DNA of 58,030 nucleotides from an uncultured Chlamydiae bacterium (GTDB taxonomy: Bacteria > Chlamydiota > Chlamydiia > Chlamydiales > Rhabdochlamydiaceae): assembly GCA_945952445.1 (NCBI GenBank), contig CAMFIG010000008.1:1-58030 (forward strand), read 5' to 3'. Positions 26,114-34,639 of the stretch are shown in pieces (the stretch's first letter is position 1; each line of letters begins with the position of its first letter). A program made the translations under genes and the position numbers. The notes under the pieces are model-generated. The model ran no database searches, was not told the DNA's origin, and worked only from the letters and a program-made list of their open reading frames with translations.

Positions 26114-27600
26114 CTCATTCGAAAAGTATTTTGCTGAGTTTATACCTTTGTGTATTTCTCTCAGTCTTTAGCTACACCTCTTCGATCATGGCAGGGATTT
26201 ATATTGTAGGCAGCTTAGGCGGATCCAATGACATCTCTTCTTATACCGTCGTCTTCTATGGCCTTGGCAATGCTCTTGTCTTTCCTTTAAGCTCAAAGCT
26301 AGCAGAGTGGTATGGAAAAGAACGGGTTCTTTGTGCATCTCTTCTTCTCTTTTGCATCCCCACTTTTTTATGCATTTTCGCAGACCATTTTTTCACTCTA
26401 GTGATATATCGGTTCTTCCAAGGAGCTTTTGCTGGCACCTTCTTTCCTTTGAGCGTTGGTCTTATTTTGCAATCAACACCCCCAGAAAAAAAAAACACAG
26501 CCTTCTCTTCGATTGCATTTCTAGCTACGATCACTCCAGTTCTTGGAGCTACATATGGAGGATGGATAGCCTATGAATACGATTGGCGCTGGAGTTTTTT
26601 ATGGATTCTCCCTTTTGCTTTAGGGATCTATTTTGTTTTAAGAAAATTGCCCTCCTCTTCTAAAACGGAAAAAACACCGTTAGATTGGATAGGATATGGA
26701 ACTTACTGTCTTGCTTGTTCTTCTCTTGTCACAGCCATTACCCTCGGCCAGCAACTCGATTGGCAGAGAAGTTTTCTGATCTGTTTTCTATTTGCTTTAG
26801 GATCCGCTTCTCTCCTTTTTTTTATCCTTTGGGAATGGCATCATGAGACGCCTTTCATGGATCTCACCTTATTTCGCAGCGGAGCTTTTACCCTATCTAT
26901 CATCTATGTAGCCCTACTATTTTCAGCCTACTTTGGAATGATCATTCTTCTTTCCTTGTGGCTCCATCTATTTGTCAACTATACTCCTATATGGATCAAT
27001 CTTCTCTTGATTCATATGGTGATTGCTGGAGCTATTCTCTATATATTGATGTTAAAATGGATAGGAAAAACCTCCCCTCTCCTTCCCGTTCTTGGCGCCG
27101 TCCTGTTTTTTGGCATCTCCTGCTATTATTCGACCCATTTCAATGTAGAAGTCAACTTTGGAAGGATTGCTATATCGCGTATCTTAGCAGGCTTTGCCCT
27201 TGCTTTTTTTCTATTCCCCTTGCTCTTGATTGCTTTAGAATCCGCCCCTCCTGACAAAGACCAGCAAGCTCTTGGGATCTTCCAATCCGTCCGTTTGCTT
27301 GCCGGAGGTCTTGGATGTTCGATATATACGACCCTTTGGTACCGTCGAGGAGTCTTCTATCATGATAGACTAGGATCTAGCTTAACGTATGCCTCCGACC
27401 CCTTGAACGAAAGTTTACAAGAACTTCACACTATGCACATCCCAAACGGCTCTTCTCTAGCTCTTTTAGAATCGGCCCTCAATAAACAAGCAACAGCTCT
27501 TGCTTTAGAAGACTGTTTCTATTTAATGGCTTGGGTTATGGGGATTCTATTTTTTATTTTACTAATTTATAGTTTTAGAAAAAAAGCTTTTTCCATCTGA
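26110..27600 (+). CDS. MFS drug:proton antiporter, DHA2 (EmrB) family
   Basis: 496 aa with about 14 membrane helices, as expected for DHA2. Family motifs: YTVVFYGLGNALVFPLSSKLAEWYGKER (motif A region), YRFFQGAFAGTFFPL (motif B, Arg) and TPVLGATYGGWI (motif C). With the two genes upstream it makes a complete EmrAB-TolC-type tripartite exporter for hydrophobic compounds across both membranes. Its specificity is unknown. The promoter of the next gene overlaps its 3' end. Confidence 0.93.
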   Translation: MTHSKSILLSLYLCVFLSVFSYTSSIMAGIYIVGSLGGSNDISSYTVVFYGLGNALVFPLSSKLAEWYGKERVLCASLLLFCIPTFLCIFADHFFTLVIYRFFQGAFAGTFFPLSVGLILQSTPPEKKNTAFSSIAFLATITPVLGATYGGWIAYEYDWRWSFLWILPFALGIYFVLRKLPSSSKTEKTPLDWIGYGTYCLACSSLVTAITLGQQLDWQRSFLICFLFALGSASLLFFILWEWHHETPFMDLTLFRSGAFTLSIIYVALLFSAYFGMIILLSLWLHLFVNYTPIWINLLLIHMVIAGAILYILMLKWIGKTSPLLPVLGAVLFFGISCYYSTHFNVEVNFGRIAISRILAGFALAFFLFPLLLIALESAPPDKDQQALGIFQSVRLLAGGLGCSIYTTLWYRRGVFYHDRLGSSLTYASDPLNESLQELHTMHIPNGSSLALLESALNKQATALALEDCFYLMAWVMGILFFILLIYSFRKKAFSI

Positions 27601-27638
27601 ATAAATCTATGCTATAATACACCTTCCATTTAAGGTGT
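27590..27638 (+). promoter_or_regulatory. promoter and SD-masking inverted repeat for the first glgB
   Basis: TTTCCA (27590-27595), 17-base spacer, perfect TATAAT (27613-27618). Directly after it ACACCTT (27619-27625) and AAGGTGT (27632-27638) form a perfect 7-bp inverted repeat with a 6-base loop. The right arm contains the AAGG ribosome binding site, 3 bases from the ATG. As DNA it overlaps the start site like an operator; as RNA it could hide the ribosome site, depending on the exact start. Confidence 0.65.
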
Positions 27639-27641
27639 TCT

Positions 27642-30053
27642 ATGGTATTAAGTTTTTTGACATCTTTTTTTTCACCAACTCCAGCTCCACCGCCCCCCTC
27701 TGCAAATGTGGAAACGCCTAGGAGAGTCAGAATCGCATCGAGAGCACCTTCGGATCCTATATCTCAAGAACTGAGACGCATAGAAGATCTCATACACCAT
27801 CTACTCAAAAAAAGCCCTTTGGAAGCACAGCAAAATGCTTTTCTAGCGCTCTCTACCGACACCCAAAAAAATCTTTCTTATTGGGTTTGGGTAGCTCATG
27901 GGTGCCCTGAAATCGAAGACTACGGCAAAACGACAATTTTAGCATCGCCATCAAAACTTCTTTCTGTCTCTCTTCCTCTCATTTATTCCAGAGGAAGAGA
28001 TCTGTTAGAACAGCGCTACTATTATCTTGGTATCATGCAGCAAATCGATTCGCGTCCCGAAAAAAAACAATCCCTTCTTCGTCATTTGCGCGAAGAGCAA
28101 AGAAGACGATTTCTTTCTTTGACGGAAGATCCAACTTTAAAAAAACAGCAACTCTACCAGTGTTACCAATCACTAAGCCCTGATATACAAGGGAATGTAC
28201 CCTCTCCTCCTCATTACGGATATGGGATCCACAACAGGCTCTACGAGCATTTAGGCGCTCATCCAACATATACAGGGACTCGGTTTGCCTTAGAAGCCCC
28301 TCATGCAGAGAGAGTCTTCGTTATCACAACATACGAAGGAAGAGAACAAAAACGCATAGAGATGCAGAGAAAAAGCGATAGGCTTTGGGAGATAGAAGCG
28401 GAGCATGTTGGGCCCGGGACCACATACCAATATGAGGTCCACAAAGAAGGTAGAGTACTTCGCAAGATAGACCCCTTTGCCACGGAAAACTGGTGCTACC
28501 ATTCTCCTCATTTCCACTACGAGTCTGTTGTTTCAGACCCTTCTCATTTTGCCTGGGAAGACGGAGACTGGATGGAAACCAGAAAACGACTAACCGGATC
28601 ATGCTTACCTATGAGCATCTATAAAATCCACATAGGCACCTGGAAAAAAAGAGGCGATAGAGCTCTTAACTACCGAGAACTTGCGGAAGAAATCACCCAT
28701 TATTGCTTAAATATGGGTTTTAGCCATGTGGAGCTCATGGGGCTCTTAGAGCATCCTAATGAAGGCTCTCAAGGGTATCATCCACTGAGTCTTTTCAGCC
28801 CAAACTCCCGCCATGGCACCCCCTCAGACTTCCAACATCTTGTCAATACGCTCCACAAACATGGGATCGGAGTGATCATCGACTTTGTCTCCGACCACTT
28901 CTGTGATGATGACTTTAGCTTGAAAACCTTTGATGGAACCCCTCTGTTTGAACATCCCGATACGCGAAGGTCTTTTCACCCAGACTGGAGAGCCTGGAAA
29001 TTTAACTATGAAGATCCTTTCATACGCAATTATGTCCATTCAGCCGCTAACTCTTGGGCTCAGCGTTTCCACGTCGATGGATTTAGAATCGATGCCTTCG
29101 ATGCCACTCTAGACACCTATAATGATAGAAGAGAAGTAAATCCATCTTCTGTCCTATTCTTTCGGGATATGAACGCCTCTCTTCACAGGGTAAATCCAGG
29201 GGTTTTTACCATTGCAGAATCTTCTGCTCACCGCAACCTGTCAGCGCCGGTTTGCTCAGACGGTTATGGATTTGATGCCAAGTGGGCCATGGGAGGGATG
29301 TTCGATCTATTAGAATACTTTCAAAAAGACCCTATCTATAGAAAATACCATCATAATAACCTGATCCAAGCTCTGACAGTCGATCGAGGAGACCGCGTTG
29401 TATATCCTTTTTCTCATGACCAAGTAAGCCACGGGTCTAAAGGACTTTTACATAAGATGCCAGGAGACCCATGGCAAAAATTTGCCAATCTCCGTCTTTT
29501 TTTTAGCTTAGTGTTTTGCCTGCCTGGAAGGAAGCTCCTCTTTATGGGCAGCGAGGTAGGACAATGGGAAGGATGGGATGAAAAGCTAAGAAAAAGCCTC
29601 TACGAAAACCGGCATCTGGAAGGGGTTGATTGGGGGCGTTTATCCGATGAACAGCATAGGGGCCTACAAAATACGGTACGCGCTTTAAATAAACTCTACA
29701 AAGACAATCCCAGCCTTTGGGAAACAGACATCTGCTCAGAAGTAAAATGGATCGACAATCGAGATCAAACAAACTCAGTGATTAGCTTCCACCGACAAAA
29801 TCTCGCTTGTATTATGAACTGCACTCCAAACTACTTTTCTGAGTACAATATTTATTTTCCTGACCCCAAAGAAGAGTACCGCAACATCTCTTCTATGGAT
29901 GAGATCTTCAATAGCGACCGAAAAGAATTTGGAGGATCTGGAAAAATAAGCTCCCACGCCACTCTTTTAAAAGATGACGCCGGAAACACGGTGGGCTTTA
30001 AAATCCAGCTTCCGCCTCTAGCCTGCGTTATTTTTAAAGAAAAATTTCGATAA
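27642..30053 (+). CDS. glgB: 1,4-alpha-glucan branching enzyme homologue 1 with N-terminal module
   Basis: 803 aa. Residues 1-40 are a Pro-rich lead; about 50-108 hold one copy of a module shared with the two other glycogen enzymes here (YWVWVAHG...YGKTTILASPSKLL), and a half copy at 168-205 (LYQCYQSLSP...YGYGI) runs into a CBM48 domain (about 196-300). The GH13 catalytic part has all key residues: IIDFVSDHF (region I, His419), FRIDAF with nucleophile Asp484, TIAESSA with acid Glu526 and FSHDQVSHG with Asp593. Region I is unusual (SDHF instead of PGHF). It should introduce alpha-1,6 branches into glycogen. Starts a six-gene carbon-storage cluster. Confidence 0.9.
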   Translation: MVLSFLTSFFSPTPAPPPPSANVETPRRVRIASRAPSDPISQELRRIEDLIHHLLKKSPLEAQQNAFLALSTDTQKNLSYWVWVAHGCPEIEDYGKTTILASPSKLLSVSLPLIYSRGRDLLEQRYYYLGIMQQIDSRPEKKQSLLRHLREEQRRRFLSLTEDPTLKKQQLYQCYQSLSPDIQGNVPSPPHYGYGIHNRLYEHLGAHPTYTGTRFALEAPHAERVFVITTYEGREQKRIEMQRKSDRLWEIEAEHVGPGTTYQYEVHKEGRVLRKIDPFATENWCYHSPHFHYESVVSDPSHFAWEDGDWMETRKRLTGSCLPMSIYKIHIGTWKKRGDRALNYRELAEEITHYCLNMGFSHVELMGLLEHPNEGSQGYHPLSLFSPNSRHGTPSDFQHLVNTLHKHGIGVIIDFVSDHFCDDDFSLKTFDGTPLFEHPDTRRSFHPDWRAWKFNYEDPFIRNYVHSAANSWAQRFHVDGFRIDAFDATLDTYNDRREVNPSSVLFFRDMNASLHRVNPGVFTIAESSAHRNLSAPVCSDGYGFDAKWAMGGMFDLLEYFQKDPIYRKYHHNNLIQALTVDRGDRVVYPFSHDQVSHGSKGLLHKMPGDPWQKFANLRLFFSLVFCLPGRKLLFMGSEVGQWEGWDEKLRKSLYENRHLEGVDWGRLSDEQHRGLQNTVRALNKLYKDNPSLWETDICSEVKWIDNRDQTNSVISFHRQNLACIMNCTPNYFSEYNIYFPDPKEEYRNISSMDEIFNSDRKEFGGSGKISSHATLLKDDAGNTVGFKIQLPPLACVIFKEKFR

Positions 30054-30190
30054 TTAATCCATTTTCCCTATCTTGCTGTAAATAAATTAATTAACGGTTT
30101 AATGACATTAAATATATAATTACAATTGAATTTAATTATTAATTAATAATATAATTGTTTTTAATTAATTAATCATTCGGTATTTATATT
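30054..30190 (+). promoter_or_regulatory. extremely A+T-rich leader of the second glgB
   Basis: The 137-base gap is nearly all A and T, with many ATTAATTA-type motifs and several overlapping TATAAT-like boxes (TATATAAT, AATATAAT). No clear -35 box or Shine-Dalgarno is seen before the ATG at 30191. Such leaders in chlamydial genomes can hold promoters of developmentally timed genes; that use is inference here. Confidence 0.4.
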
Positions 30191-33058
30191 ATGGCTTTAA
30201 ATCCAGTTTCACATAGTAGAGTTTTAACACCTTCCTTTGAAGGCGCAAAAACAACGGCTCATAGATTGCAACAGCTATTTGCTACATCTTGTTTTGTAGA
30301 AACTACAAGCCAATCTCTACAAGGCAGAACCCATCCTTTACACACCCAACTCGAAGCTGATTTTAAAGCGATTAAAACTCTAGAAGAAGCCCTGGCAGCA
30401 AATGCTGCACCTGACACTCTCTGCACCCTCTATCGAGGCCTTCCGAGCTTTGCCAAAGAAGTTCTCTGCTATCTTATATGGGTAGACCATGGCCACGTCC
30501 AAACACACAATTATGGAGAAGAAGCGATCTTAAGCGATCCTTCCCTCCTTAAAAAAGAGACTTTCCCCTATCTTCATGGAACAGTAAGCTCAAGCCTCAT
30601 CTCCCAGATGAGCGCTTCAATGCAAGAGAGGATCGCCCTTGTAAAACAAAAACGATGCGTCGATCAACTTGAGTACTTGAAAAGCATGATCCAAGAAGGA
30701 AAACCCAATCATGAACTAAAAAGCGCTCTACAATCTCTACCAGAAGAAATACAATGGTTTTTCCACGGAAAGATCTACGAACTCAGCCCTGATAAGCAAA
30801 AGACTCCTTTTTGGGGAAGAAATGCGCTAGAAGCCGATGTATCCAGATTGATGAGAATCGGCACTCCTAACCTGCTAGAAGAGGCTATTTCCGCGCATAA
30901 GCGCACCTACACACAAGCCCTAGACATGCAAAAACAGACAGAAAAAGACCGCTTTACGTTCTTAGTAGACAGCGATAAACTCACCCACAGAGAACTCCAT
31001 AAGCTCTATAAAGGACTAGACCCGGCGATTCGAACAGCTCTTCCAGAACAATATCAACCTCCCTATTATGGAAGGGGGATTCGATCCGACCTATATAAGG
31101 AGTTTGGCTCTCGCATCGATGGAGACCATGTTGTCTTCTCTACCTATGCCCCTAATGCAGAAAGCGTTTCTGTAGCCATCCGCCAAGATGGAGCCGATAT
31201 CCATGTAGTTCCTATGGAATCTAAAGGCGCTGGGAAATGGGAAGTTCGTACCCCTCTTGCCGAGGCAGGGAGCACATACCAATACCTCATGCGCCAAAAG
31301 GACACTGGATCAGTCTATAGAAAAACAGATCCTTTTGCCAGGTATAACTTAGAAAAAAGAGAAACGGACTACGGATCTAGATTTACTCATGAATCGGTTG
31401 TTGTCGATGAAAGCTTCACATGGTCTGATGAGGACTGGATTAAGCAAAGAGTAGACTCCACCGAACATGTAGACCATCTCCCAAGAAACATCTATGAACT
31501 CCACGTGAGCGGATGGATCCATCGCTATGGGCACTTTCCCTCCTGGGAGACACTTGCAAAAGAGCTTGCAGAGCATTGCAAAGCAATGGGTTTTACCCAC
31601 GTAGAGCTGATGGGAGTATTAAACCACACCTCGCCAGAACCCTTTGCTTGCTATCAACCTTCCGCATTTTTTGCGACCAATTATCTACTGGGTAATCCTC
31701 AAGAATTTAAAGCCTTTATCAACTATATGCATGAAAAAGGCATTGGAGTCATTATAGACTGGGTCCCTGGACACTTTGGAAATGACGAGTTTGGATTGCA
31801 CCAATACGACGGGTCTTTTCTTTACGAACACCCAGACTACCGAAGATCGATCAATCCCAACTGGGGCGTATTTTGTTTTAACTACGAAGAAAAAAGAGTG
31901 CGAGACTTTCTTCTTTCCAGCGCACGGTATTTTGTAGAAGAATGCCACGTAGATGGGCTCAGGGTCGATGGAGTCACTTCCATGCTTTTCACCGATTTTG
32001 ATCGCAGAGAGTCTTTACCTCATCATAAAGGAGGCGGGTGGCATATAGACGCCATGCATTTCTTAAGAGACCTTACAACACACCTTCATGAAAAAAATCC
32101 AGGAGTTATTCTCTCTGCTGAAGAATCAACCGGAGCGGTTGGTTCTACCTTTCCTATTAAAGAAAAGCCCATCACAGTATCTTATCCCAGCGGGCAGAAA
32201 GCGATCCGAGGGCTTGGCTTTGATGAAAAATGGACGATTGGATGGACAAACCACATCCTTGAGTTCTTGAAAAAAAGCCCAGAAGGTAGACTAGATCGCA
32301 GAGAGTTGTTCACAGCCTTGAAAGTCGACACCTCGGCTTTGAATCCCGGATATACTGTCCAAGAAAAAGTAACAAGAGGCCCATCTCATGATGAGTGCGC
32401 AGGCGGTAAAGGCAGTCTCCTTTATCACATGAGAGCCAAAGATCCAGCTATGCAAACCTTACCTGATGGAGACAGACAAGTGAGGCAATTTCAAGATTTG
32501 CGTTTACTCTATGCAAACCAGATGTGCCTTCCTGGATCGAAGCTCACCTTCTCAGGCAATGAGTTCGGACAGACAGAGGAATGGAGCCATCGTATGATAA
32601 GAGAGCTTCCAGGCGTCGATTGGGATGTCATGGCATGCCTACCCCACGAACAATACAAGTCTTTTGTACGAGCGTGGAATGCGTTTTACCAAAACCATCC
32701 GGCGCTTTGGGGAAAAGACGAAAGCTCGATGCAATGGTTTCATACAGCGGACACAAGAGGAGATGAAGGAAGACCTCTTATTGCATTTCTTCGCAAAGCT
32801 CCTAGCGAAACTTTGGTCTGCATCCAGAACTTCGGGGATACGGAAGAAAACGACTATCTAATCGATCTACCAGAAGATCTCGCAAATGTTACATCTTTAA
32901 CAGAAATCATGAACACGCAGCAAGCAGATGGCACACAAACTCCTGTAAATGGCTCTATCGAGATCATACGGGATGCTACTGGATCTGCAAAACAGTGCAA
33001 GCTGAAGATCCCGGCAGGCACGGCTCTTGTTCTAGAAGTAAAAAAAGAGAGCGTATAA
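30191..33058 (+). CDS. glgB: 1,4-alpha-glucan branching enzyme homologue 2 with N-terminal repeats
   Basis: 955 aa, some 230 longer than usual GlgB. The N-terminal part carries module copies at about 78-122 (LYRGLPSFAKE, CYLIWVDHG, YGEEAILSDPSLL), a degenerate one at 175-222 (LKSALQSLPEE...WGRNALEADVSRL) and a half copy at 270-300 (LYKGLDPAIRTAL...YYGRGI) leading into CBM48 (about 295-385). GH13 motifs: IIDWVPGHF, LRVDGV with Asp593, SAEESTG with Glu644, GPSHDECAGG with Asp734. An insert lies between the third and fourth regions (about 655-675). Catalytic residues are intact, so it should be a branching enzyme of different fine specificity from homologue 1. A terminator overlaps its stop codon. 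Confidence 0.9.
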   Translation: MALNPVSHSRVLTPSFEGAKTTAHRLQQLFATSCFVETTSQSLQGRTHPLHTQLEADFKAIKTLEEALAANAAPDTLCTLYRGLPSFAKEVLCYLIWVDHGHVQTHNYGEEAILSDPSLLKKETFPYLHGTVSSSLISQMSASMQERIALVKQKRCVDQLEYLKSMIQEGKPNHELKSALQSLPEEIQWFFHGKIYELSPDKQKTPFWGRNALEADVSRLMRIGTPNLLEEAISAHKRTYTQALDMQKQTEKDRFTFLVDSDKLTHRELHKLYKGLDPAIRTALPEQYQPPYYGRGIRSDLYKEFGSRIDGDHVVFSTYAPNAESVSVAIRQDGADIHVVPMESKGAGKWEVRTPLAEAGSTYQYLMRQKDTGSVYRKTDPFARYNLEKRETDYGSRFTHESVVVDESFTWSDEDWIKQRVDSTEHVDHLPRNIYELHVSGWIHRYGHFPSWETLAKELAEHCKAMGFTHVELMGVLNHTSPEPFACYQPSAFFATNYLLGNPQEFKAFINYMHEKGIGVIIDWVPGHFGNDEFGLHQYDGSFLYEHPDYRRSINPNWGVFCFNYEEKRVRDFLLSSARYFVEECHVDGLRVDGVTSMLFTDFDRRESLPHHKGGGWHIDAMHFLRDLTTHLHEKNPGVILSAEESTGAVGSTFPIKEKPITVSYPSGQKAIRGLGFDEKWTIGWTNHILEFLKKSPEGRLDRRELFTALKVDTSALNPGYTVQEKVTRGPSHDECAGGKGSLLYHMRAKDPAMQTLPDGDRQVRQFQDLRLLYANQMCLPGSKLTFSGNEFGQTEEWSHRMIRELPGVDWDVMACLPHEQYKSFVRAWNAFYQNHPALWGKDESSMQWFHTADTRGDEGRPLIAFLRKAPSETLVCIQNFGDTEENDYLIDLPEDLANVTSLTEIMNTQQADGTQTPVNGSIEIIRDATGSAKQCKLKIPAGTALVLEVKKESV

Positions 33059-33071
33059 CGCTCTCTTTTTT
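33045..33071 (+). terminator. rho-independent terminator after the second glgB
   Basis: GAGAGCG (33047-33053), loop TATAA, CGCTCTC (33059-33065), then TTTTTT; two flanking A-T pairs extend the stem. The TAA stop is inside the loop, so termination follows immediately after translation. Confidence 0.9.
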
Positions 33072-33077
33072 ATCTCT

Positions 33078-33139
33078 GCCTTTTATATAGAAAAAAGTTG
33101 ACTTTTCTATAAAAACCTGCAAAAGATGCAGAAAAAGGC
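33078..33139 (+). promoter_or_regulatory. three-way-junction-like leader of glpK enclosing its SD
   Basis: GCCTTTT (33078-33084) pairs with AAAAGGC (33133-33139). Inside lie TATAGAAAA (33086-33094)/TTTTCTATA (33103-33111) with an 8-base loop, and CTGCA (33117-33121)/TGCAG (33127-33131) with a 5-base loop. The closing stem contains the AAGG ribosome site 10 bases from the glpK ATG. TTGACT at 33098 could be a -35 box but has no matching -10, so transcription may begin upstream. Confidence 0.45.
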
Positions 33140-33148
33140 TGTTTATAA

Positions 33149-34639
33149 ATGAAATATATCCTGGCTCTTGACCTAGGCACAACAAGTTCTCGCGCTGTTC
33201 TTGTCAATCATAACGGCAATATCAAAGGGATTGCACATAAAGAGCTCCGCTCGTTTTTTCCAAGTCCTGGGTGGGTAGAACAAGACCCCAAAGAGATCTG
33301 GAATACAGGGATGCAGGCTATCTTAGATGTACTAGCTGAGACGAATGTAAAGCCAGAACAGATAGCAGCTATAGGCATCTCAAACCAACGAGAAACGACG
33401 ATCGTCTGGGAGAAAAAAAGCGGCAAACCGATCTACCCGGCCATCGTATGGCAGGACAGAAGAACAGCAAGCTACTGCCAAGAGCTGAAGAACCAGGGTC
33501 TTGAAGGGGTTTTTCACAAGAAAACAGGACTGCTGCTAGACCCTTATTTTTCAGGAACCAAGCTGCGCTGGATTCTTCAACATGTGCCAGGCTCTTTCGA
33601 AAGAGCTAGAAGAGGGGAACTTGCATTCGGCACGGTTAATACCTGGCTTACATGGAAGCTGACAGAAGGCGCCTGCTATCTTACCGACATGACCAATGCA
33701 TCTAGGACCCTACTTTTTAACCTACATACAAAAAACTGGGATCAAGAGCTCTTGGACCTTCTACAAATCCCCAAAGAGATTCTGCCTGAAATCCGATCTT
33801 CCAGCGAGATCTACGGCCAGGCGAAAATCTTAGAAAGCTCCCTTCCCATCGCTGGGATGGCAGGGGATCAACAAGCGGCACTTATAGGACAATCCTGTTT
33901 ACAACCCGGCATGACAAAAAACACCTACGGCACCGGGTGTTTTTTATTAATGAATACAGGCAAAAAAGCGATCTTCTCCTCCAAGAACCTCTTAACAACG
34001 GTTGCTGTAAGCCTCCCAGGCCATATAGAATATGGCTTAGAGGGAAGTGTATTCATCGGCGGAGCTGCCATACAATGGCTACAGACACAGTTAAAACTTG
34101 CAAATAGCCTAGAAGAAATAGAGAAGCTCGCAGGTTCTGTTGCCGATAGCGGCGGCGTATATTTTGTCCCGGCTTTTGCAGGTCTTGGAGCTCCTTACTG
34201 GAATCCCTATGCAAGAGGGATGATCTTAGGGATTAGCAGGGGCACTTCGGCGGCTCATATTGCAAGGGCTGCACTAGAAGGCATCGCCTACCAAGTCATC
34301 GATCTCATCAAATCCATGGAAGCCGATACACAGGTGCCTTTGCAAGAACTGAGAGTCGATGGAGGTGCTGCTGTAAACCATCTGCTTATGCAATGCCAAG
34401 CAGACCTTTTGGGGGTGCCTGTCATCCGCCCCAAAAACCTCGAGCTCTCCGCAATGGGTGCGGCCTACCTAGCTGGCCTCCCTGTGGGATTTTGGGAAAG
34501 CCCTTCTCATCTAAAAACACACTGGTCTGCTGATAAAAAATTTGAGCCTGCCACTAATCCGGAAAAAGCAATCAAGTCATACCAAAAATGGCAAAAAGCC
34601 GTGGAAATTGCACAATCCTGGGAAGAAAAAGGCCTATGA
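33149..34639 (+). CDS. glpK: glycerol kinase
   Basis: 496 aa, family length. It phosphorylates glycerol to sn-glycerol 3-phosphate. FGGY-kinase features: ATP/phosphate loop DLGTTSSRAVLV, glycerol contacts in ISNQRETTIVW, WQDRRTASYC and DPYFSGTKLRWIL, GMAGDQQAALIGQ, TKNTYGTGCF, and the adenine loop LRVDGGAAVNHLLMQ. The stop overlaps the ATG of glpD (ATGA), so glycerol is passed to glycerol 3-phosphate and on to dihydroxyacetone phosphate. No uptake facilitator gene is in the window. Confidence 0.97.
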   Translation: MKYILALDLGTTSSRAVLVNHNGNIKGIAHKELRSFFPSPGWVEQDPKEIWNTGMQAILDVLAETNVKPEQIAAIGISNQRETTIVWEKKSGKPIYPAIVWQDRRTASYCQELKNQGLEGVFHKKTGLLLDPYFSGTKLRWILQHVPGSFERARRGELAFGTVNTWLTWKLTEGACYLTDMTNASRTLLFNLHTKNWDQELLDLLQIPKEILPEIRSSSEIYGQAKILESSLPIAGMAGDQQAALIGQSCLQPGMTKNTYGTGCFLLMNTGKKAIFSSKNLLTTVAVSLPGHIEYGLEGSVFIGGAAIQWLQTQLKLANSLEEIEKLAGSVADSGGVYFVPAFAGLGAPYWNPYARGMILGISRGTSAAHIARAALEGIAYQVIDLIKSMEADTQVPLQELRVDGGAAVNHLLMQCQADLLGVPVIRPKNLELSAMGAAYLAGLPVGFWESPSHLKTHWSADKKFEPATNPEKAIKSYQKWQKAVEIAQSWEEKGL

